From Platycnemis pennipes (lineage: Eukaryota; Arthropoda; Insecta; Odonata; Platycnemididae): 64,000 bases of DNA. A program made the position numbers and the translations under genes. The notes below the pieces were generated by a model. It did no database searches, had not been told where the DNA came from, and saw only the letters and a program-made list of their open reading frames with translations. The stretch lies in assembly GCA_933228895.1 (NCBI GenBank), contig OW121856.1:106863027-106927026 (forward strand). The letters are read 5' to 3'. Of the stretch, positions 57,842 to 64,000 are shown one piece after another; position 1 is the first letter of the stretch, and every line of letters starts with the position of its first letter.

Positions 57842-58914
57842 ATTATTATCCGTTTCAAATATCTTTGCGACTGAGAGGCAGGCCTTAAATTTGTGGGGGC
57901 GGGTGCGTTTCGGGAGGGTCCGGAGCCGTTCGAAAGTCTCCGCTGCCGGGGGGTGGGGAAAGGCCTTCGAGAGGGGAGGCACGAGCTCAACGTTGCCAAT
58001 GTCGTTGTCCCAAACTACTTGAGCCGTGAAATCCGCGGGACGCACAGTGGGAAAGGCCAGGGTATGGTAGCGGTTCATTATGGAAAAAGGAGGACCTAAA
58101 GAGTTGGTCGACTCACAGGTGGAGTGCAGAGAACATAAAGGATACCTTGAGACAAAGAATGGAATGCAAATTCCTTCAAAACAGGCAGGTAGTGGAAGCA
58201 ACTGGATGATTCACCGGGGGAATTTTGAGAAAAGCATACCTGAATGCTAAAAGGGGAATGTTATTACTCACGAAAACGGTAGAAGCAGGAGTAGGTTTAA
58301 AGTTGCAATAGGATAACGAATACAACCCTTTTTTTCGATATTATAAGTCCTAAAATTCAAGTCCTAAGAGTTTTTTCCAAAGAAATTGTAACAAAAATTA
58401 TTTTACGATTAGTATTTTTTTTATTTTCCATAAAGAATGTATTCACCAGTTTTACACAAACAACCAAAATCAAAAACACCAAACAGCAAATAATTACTCC
58501 CGCGAATTGGGAATAAAACCAATGATGATTGGTTTCCGTAATGGGTATTATGGGGAAGGGGAATAATAGGAATACGGGGAATAACAGGAAAGGAATATGG
58601 GTTAAGGTATAAAGGAAACAGTGGGTAAGATAAATGATTAATGGGTTATTTGGGAAATATGGTAAAGGGAGCTAGGAAATAACACCACGAAGCACCGATC
58701 AAAGGCAGCGGAGGTTTGGCAACACAGCAAGCAGATTCACGAAGTTCACACTACGGAGGTCGGAGAGCGACTGAATTTTCGAGAGGCTAGGCCACGCCTA
58801 CTGCATCCTAGTTCGCTCAGGGAAAGTCACGTGACGAGCGACTTTCACTTCGCTCACCCCCAAAAATTTAAGGCCTGCCTCTCAGTCGCAAAGATATTTG
58901 AAACGGATAATAAT
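57842..58914. mobile_element. 1.07-kb DNA element with perfect 51-bp terminal inverted repeats
   Basis: Left 57,842-57,892 and right 58,864-58,914 are identical inverted copies (ATTATTATCCGTTTCAAATA..GGCCTTAAATTT), which implies recent activity or recent gene conversion. The interior is G+C-rich at both ends and AT-rich in the middle, with no transposase frame. It is inserted into the degenerate TAGTAATTAATTACTAAAG array. Since the array itself is AT-repetitive, a target duplication cannot be defined. The superfamily is unknown to me. Confidence 0.85.
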
Positions 58915-60529
58915 AAAGACTTGTAATTAATTACTAGTCTAGTAATTATTTACATGTGAGTAGCAATTAATTATTAAAGACAGGTAATTAATTAATTAAG
59001 TCTAGTATTTAATTACTGCCAAACAGTAATAATTTTCTGTAGGGGTTGATGTGAGGATTCGTTGAATTTGAGTAGCCATTTCATGGACCATAATAGACAT
59101 TTCAAAGTTTCCCGGTATGTATGCAGTTCAGTTGCATAAATTCAAGATATGATTCAAAATATTTCTAGCAAACATAGCGACTAAGTGGTGAAGCTAAAAG
59201 AATGAAACTTGGCAGAGAGAGTGATCCACCCAGTTTTTAATGACCCTGACCGGATTCGATGCCTTTGCATCACTGCTGAAGGGGATCACATTTTCATTGC
59301 AGTGACACACGTGTAGCCTCTCCAACAAACAGGAAACAACATGGCAAGGGATGGATATGGAGAATCAACAAATTACAAGTGAATGTCGAGGAGAAGTAAG
59401 ACAGAGGGAGGGGGGGACACTGTAGGGGTGACTGATTGGTGACAACAATGCCCTTCCACTGCTCACTTCTCACAATTTTGAAACTTTCCCGAACGTCAAG
59501 TCTTGACACAAACAGTGTGAATAAAATCGAACAAGTGATTTCAGAGAAAATAAATGGTTGGCAAAGGCTGACTTATTGTTGGTAAATATATTATTGCCAT
59601 GCATACATTGTGTGTGCATGTTAAATATCAATCAATGGGCAAATAAAACATTGTGAAGCAGGCCAGAATAAGTTAGAAGCGAGACTGAGCACCAGGTCCT
59701 GTCATTTTCACTCCCGAAAACCTCTGCCAGTGACAAAGTAGATCCCTGTATCGGAGAGAGTCACTTTTCACACATGGTCCTCCGTCAGAGAGAGCATCTT
59801 CCAGGGAACGCGAGGGGCATTGTTTTGACTGGTCACACAAAGGATTGCTGTATGTAAGAAAGGAGTTAGGTTTCACTAGTCAGCAAAGGCAAATTAGCTG
59901 ATGAGTGTCAATCACTGAAGGAGGCATGTGGCATTCCCAGAATGTCCAAATGAAGTTTTTTCGTTGGATGGTAAACTTAAAATGGGGGGAAAGAGCAAAT
60001 AATTTAAGTTTGAGGATGGAAAATTGTGAAGTGAGATGAAGATGATTGCACAAATAGTATTTGGATAGAGAAGAAAAGCCTTTTCCAAAGGAGCAAGAGG
60101 CTTGGAGTGCACAGGAGGCAGTTCACAGGTTTTTGGAATTTTCAATGGATCACAGTCCATTTTTGATGAGATTCACGAGCTTGACGTCCACACAGAAGGG
60201 GATGTTTGTGAAGGAACCAAAGGGATTGTTCAGTGTCAAAAAGTTGAAGTAGTACAAGATTGTATAAAGAAGTACAGGCGGAAGGAGGACGCCTACGTGG
60301 CCATTGGAGCATTTGGCAGCCAATCAGGGGGCTCTGGTCAACATTTTCTCCGTGGCAATTCCCCTCTTTTGAAAGAGAGGAAGATGGGACTATACAGCAA
60401 GGCATGGCGTTCCCTGCAGGTGGAGAGAAACATTAGGTCATGGGTTCTTAGGCCTGTCTATTGATGAGTCATTAAATTGGCAGGTGCATACAAATGGACT
60501 ATGATCCACACTGGCTAAAATTCCATGTT

Positions 60530-61575
60530 AATTAAAAAGATCACTGGTGCAATTTCCACGCTTAAATCACTCCCACACCTCCGACCATGGTTTTGGCACA
60601 TTATGCCAACATCAGGGTAAAATATGCCAATCGTCTCGGCCTTCTATACATTTCTCAATTTAGGGGGGGGTGGGGGTGGAGAGAGAGGGAAGAACAAGGA
60701 GGGGGCAGAGGATTAGCAGGTGACGGTTGACTCTCGTGTGTAAACGGAGGAGGATGGGAAGGGGGGAGGACAATTGGAGAATGGGAAGTGGTGTATGGAG
60801 AGGGGGAGGGAGGGGGGGCTAGGGAGTGGTATCTTGCAGGTCAAGGCCTCGGAATTCAAGGTTTAGGAGAGGTGAATAGAAAACAACAACATCATTACAT
60901 ACTTTAGATTGGCTGTCCAAGTCTCCTTTAATAACCCTGTAACAATTGACATCATTCTTTTTTACTCTAAATACAAGTACAACAAATTAGATAGAATTGG
61001 GGTGTATAAATGCGTGTGTGAAGGATGTGGTGAACAATACTTCGTGTAAACAGGCCGCAGCATAAAAACCAGAGTGAAAGAATACAGGCATTGCTTAATT
61101 AATAACAAGGAAACTTCATGTTTCGCCAAGCACTTGTGTGAATCCAACCATTTTAGTAATTTTGACACTGAAGTCCTACATTTTATGGCTAAAGGTTATA
61201 AATTGGAATTTTTTGAGAATTTTGAAATCTGTAACAGCCAATCAAAACTATGTAATGATGTTGTTGTTTTCCATTCACCTCTCCTAAACCTTGAATTCCG
61301 AGGCCTTGACCTGCAAGATACCGCTCCTAGCCCCCCTCGCTCCCCCTCTCCATACAACACTTCCAATTCTCCAGTAATCTTCCCCCCTTTTCATCCTCCT
61401 CCGTTTACGCACGTGAGTCAACCGTCACCTACTAATCCTCAGCCCCCTCCTTGTTCTTCCCTCTCCCCCCACCCCCCTAAATTAAATTAAATTTGGCATT
61501 ATGTGCCAAAACCATGGTTGGAGGTGTGAGAGTGATTTAAGTGTGGAAATTGCACCAGTGATCTTTTTAATTTAC
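60530..61575. mobile_element. Penelope-like element bounded by long inverted arms
   Basis: Left arm 60,530-60,912 and right arm 61,245-61,575 are inverted copies over more than 300 bases. Both carry AAAAAGATCACTGGTGCAAT, CCATGGTTTTGGCACAT, the purine-rich run, GGAATTCAAGGTTTAGGAGA and ACAACAACATCATTACATA. The right arm contains the end of the GIY-YIG frame and its pyrimidine-rich tail. The left arm is therefore an inverted copy of that 3' part. The left arm also has about 40 bases (60,610-60,655) that the right arm lacks. Confidence 0.85.
60960..61490 (+). pseudogene. Penelope-like GIY-YIG endonuclease, C-terminal part
   Basis: From about 60,960 the frame reads YSKYNKLDRIGVYKCVCEGC and GEQYFV, one stop (61,048-61,050) where Gln/Gly is expected, then TGRSIKTRVKEYRHCL, SCFAKHLCESNHF and LEFFENFEI. 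This is the single-strand-cutting GIY-YIG domain found at the C-terminus of Penelope reverse transcriptases, with CxC/HxC-type cysteines before the GQTGR-like motif. After it comes LLNLEFRGLDLQDT and a Pro/Ser-rich tail to a stop at 61,490. The reverse transcriptase is absent. One nonsense codon is the only clear lesion in this part. Confidence 0.82.
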
Positions 61576-62182
61576 ACTAGCAGAAGGAGCCCATTGATTC
61601 TCGATGGAAGTGATAAAAGTAGGTAATAATACAGCAGTTTTGATTTTACAAGAGAGAATCTTACACCTAACATCTTAAATTATTTTATCTTACAAAGTTG
61701 AATTTTCCCATACCGTCGCTTTATTCTTAGTCTGAAAGATGTTTTTGCTGAAACAAGCTATGTTTTACACAGTTTCATCACGACTATACCTTTTTCGATT
61801 AAGAATGTCAGTCTTCATGATGAAGCATAGATATGGCATTATTGTTAACGACCTTTTTAGTTTCCCGTAAACTTAAATGTCGTATTCAACATTTTGAACG
61901 TACCAAAAAAACAGGGACCCGTTTAACCTTTTCCAGTCACTATTGGTGTAGAAAATAAGAGCAAATGAAAAGAATAAATACCCGTCAATACAGACTAATA
62001 CAAGCAGTGAAGAATTGAATTCCGGAATGAAGACAAACAGCATTAGTGATAAATCAGCACAAATAATTCAAAGGACTAGGTGTACAGAAAAACACACAAA
62101 TGAACGCCTCAGTCGATGAAACATATCAAACTTATAAGTAAACAAAGGTTTCGGTCACCACAGGAAATGGCTGCTTTAACAC

Positions 62183-62985
62183 AAAGAAAGATCCGCAGAA
62201 ATCTTCAAAGTTCCGGTAATTTTAACCAAAGTCAGTATTCGACAATTAAAGTAAGAGTCGTTATTGAAATATATTTTGGCTGGTGGACGTGTCAAGCTTA
62301 TCAGTGAATATTTCTAATTAAAATTTACAAATGAAATCATTGCCTCAAGCAATAAAACCTATACGAGTACGTCATATGGGTACGCTTTGACTCATCTGGG
62401 ACCAAACCGGTGACTATTATTTACAAGAAAAGTAGTCTATTAACCGTGCAAGAGAGAAATGTATTTCACTTCAAAGTTTGAATGACGTACTACGTTTGGT
62501 TCTTGAGTTTTATGTGAATGAATATGCCTAAATTTTATACTGCCTATCTACTTTGTAATGTAACAATCCCTTCAGTCGTCAATGGGATAGGAGTATTTAA
62601 ACTGAAAAAAGATCACCAGAAATCATCACATTTCACTGAAGCACTAGTAATTTTGATCCGATATCAGAATTCAACGGTAAAAATAAGAATATTTATTGAA
62701 TTATCTTTCGGCTGGTGTGATTTCGAGTGTGCGTCTCAAGGTTGTGCAATAGGTATTTCTAATTAATATTTTCAAACAAAAAAAAATGGCTGCAAGCTTC
62801 AAGAAAGCCCTTTACATGTATTTATTATGGGGATTTTTTTTGACTCGAATGGGGTTGAACTGAGGACCATTAGTTACAAGAAAAGTAGTGTATTGTCTGT
62901 CCGAGGATGACATTTAACAAACCTCAAAGTTTTAAAGCTTGTTACATTTGGTTCTTGAGTTTTAGGCAAACATATTAAAATATTT
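62183..62985 (+). repeat. Diverged tandem duplication, period about 430-455 bp
   Basis: Matching landmarks occur twice: AAAGATC(C/A)xCAGAAATC (62,186 and 62,609), TTTxGGCTGGTG (62,274 and 62,706), TATTTCTAATTAA (62,308 and 62,752), TTACAAGAAAAGTAGT (62,421 and 62,874) and TTTGGTTCTTGAGTTTTA (62,493 and 62,948). The second unit includes GGGGTTGAACTGAGGACC, whose reverse complement resembles a degraded tRNA B box. It is non-coding. Confidence 0.75.
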
Positions 62986-63237
62986 ATATACATACATTCT
63001 ACTTTATATAATAGATGGATATCAATCATTTCCACAAAGTCAATGCCAATAGGCTTTCATATAATTGCTAAAAGTGCCCATATTTTAAGGAACCTGGTTA
63101 ACATTTTAGACGTCTACATATTGAAAATGGCTTACTTTGGTAGCTTTCACTCACATTTGTGCTAAGGAGTTATTCATTTGGATTCATCGCCCACTTCCTC
63201 AGAGCTTTTATAATGCAACAAAGAGGTACATATTATC

Positions 63238-64000
63238 AGGGTTTATAGGGGTTTTCATTTTCATTTTCCCTGACTTTTCCAGGATTTTCAGACCATTATA
63301 AGTGATTTTCCCTGACTTTTGAGCGCCTGAAAACTCCAAGATTTCGGTCATTTATAGAGATAAAAGTGGTAGTGAGGAAGCAGAGAGTCTAAACTTATGA
63401 AAAATTGTAGGTTTATTTTCATATTAATCATATGAACTTCCAGTAATAAGAGATCAACAACTTTAAGTCCACAAAATAAAAATAATGATTACTTACATTG
63501 ACAGAAAGGGTTTTAATTGCATAAAAATATATGCAAAGTGGGCTAACCTGGCTTTTCCTTCAAACCTGATGTCATGTTAAAGTAGCTCTTTGAACCAATC
63601 TTGATGTTTTCTTCCTCACATCCTTCTACAAATTTGACTAATTGAAATCAAATTTGACTGAGAATAACTTTTCTGTCACCAGAGGGACAAAGCAAAGCAT
63701 TCCTGGCAAAAATCGCTAGGGAATGAAAATGAGATGCGCACACCTTTCGCCAATCTTTTCACCAAATTGTGCAGGCTATAGCCAGAAAGAAGCAGAATAG
63801 GGTTGCCTCCACAGCAAAGCCAGCCTGAGGCCAGTCGTCCCCTCCTTCACCCCGACTTCTGCTCCTATGTGCAGTATTTGATCTCTTGGCATTTGCAGGT
63901 GATAAATTCCGAAATTTGAACGTTTTGCAATTTTTCCCTGACCACACGTTGAATTCCCTGACTTTTCCATGATTTCCATGACCGTTTTCATTTTCCCTGA
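63238..64000 (+). mobile_element. Left part of a repeat with CAGGG end and CCCTGACTTTTCC motifs
   Basis: Begins CAGGGTTTATAGGGG and soon has CATTTTCCCTGACTTTTCCAG. The same TTTCCCTGAC, TTCCCTGACTTTTCCATG and CATTTTCCCTGA reappear at 63,935-64,000, at the window edge. Motif repeats near a CAGGG end suggest a hAT-like element that continues or ends just outside. The interior has no recognised frame: 63,759-63,991 is open on the minus strand in two frames but unremarkable. Confidence 0.45.

Larger units (their letters stand above)
55720..64000 (-). other. ena: Upstream of the last visible ena exon: intron or 5' region
   Basis: No EVH1 exon is visible up to the window edge; the domain would show WxxxG and HALE-type motifs. 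The region carries the elements listed separately. Stretches 55,720-56,100, 56,291-57,240, 58,920-60,060 and 61,580-62,180 show nothing else recognisable, apart from an AT-rich block of degenerate CTAGTAATTAATTACTAAAGA units (57,785-57,842 and 58,915-59,030). An open frame at 60,102-60,464 (plus) has no recognised match. Confidence 0.5.

Noticed and set aside
57839..58201. Minus-strand frame of 120 codons
   Set aside because: Spans the left inverted repeat and G+C-rich arm of the 1.07-kb element, with no recognisable domain.
1..64000. CRISPR arrays, operons, ribosome-binding sites and bacterial insertion sequences
   Set aside because: The window is eukaryotic; no regular short direct repeats with unique spacers and no bacterial gene arrangement were seen.

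Overview
The window reads as nuclear DNA of an arthropod, most likely an insect. It is AT-rich, with long introns, spliced exons bounded by GT/AG, and dense old mobile elements: non-LTR retrotransposons, Penelope-like elements, hAT, piggyBac, Tc1/mariner and pogo-like DNA transposons, a Helitron fragment and an LTR retrotransposon remnant. Nothing here is bacterial or viral. The species cannot be told from the sequence alone.

The one host gene I can assign is an Enabled (ena, Ena/VASP) orthologue on the minus strand. It occupies at least 16,688-55,719, with exons in transcription order: 55,652-55,719 (small Gln-rich exon, probable), 35,326-35,798 (proline-rich core plus the G-actin-binding block of EVH2), 29,640-29,873 (F-actin-binding block), 26,244-26,535 (linker plus start of the tetramerisation coil) and 16,688-16,716 (last eight codons and stop). 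Phases agree at every junction (1/2, 0/0, 0/0, 1/2). The EVH1 domain is not in the window and must lie beyond 64,000. Introns are about 9.5, 3.1, 5.5 and 19.9 kb and hold most of the mobile elements. Sequence left of 16,688 probably begins with a long 3' UTR.

Layout: 1-5,700, Helitron helicase fragment, an RTE/craft-like LINE with its YxDD block missing, and a 1.57-kb TIR element with 22-bp subterminal repeats. 5,945-7,150, a tandem array of about 170-200-bp units. 8,157-10,116, a hAT-like element carrying a decayed coiled-coil reading frame. 10,117-16,687, candidate ena 3' UTR and unassigned sequence. 16,717-26,243, first large intron from the 3' side: piggyBac relic, a foldback about 3 kb long with a Tc1/mariner fragment, CR1/Jockey-like LINEs. 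26,536-35,325, introns with an RNase H-bearing LINE relic and nested hAT-like repeats. 35,799-55,651, the longest intron: LINE copy B, a pogo-like MITE, an LTR element with a tRNA-Lys(CUU)-type primer site, a Penelope-like element split by a hAT insertion, and a 2.2-kb hAT-like repeat. 55,720-64,000, a Penelope-derived hairpin with 12-bp target duplications, a 1.07-kb TIR element, a Penelope-like GIY-YIG fragment between long inverted arms, and the edge of another repeat.

The mobile elements are mostly dead copies. The structural surprises are foldback architectures around Penelope-like sequence, recurring TAGTGATGG/TAGGGAT-type hAT termini, and a coiled-coil gene relic inside a hAT-like element. 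I found no convincing undescribed biological system; the best candidates are listed as findings.
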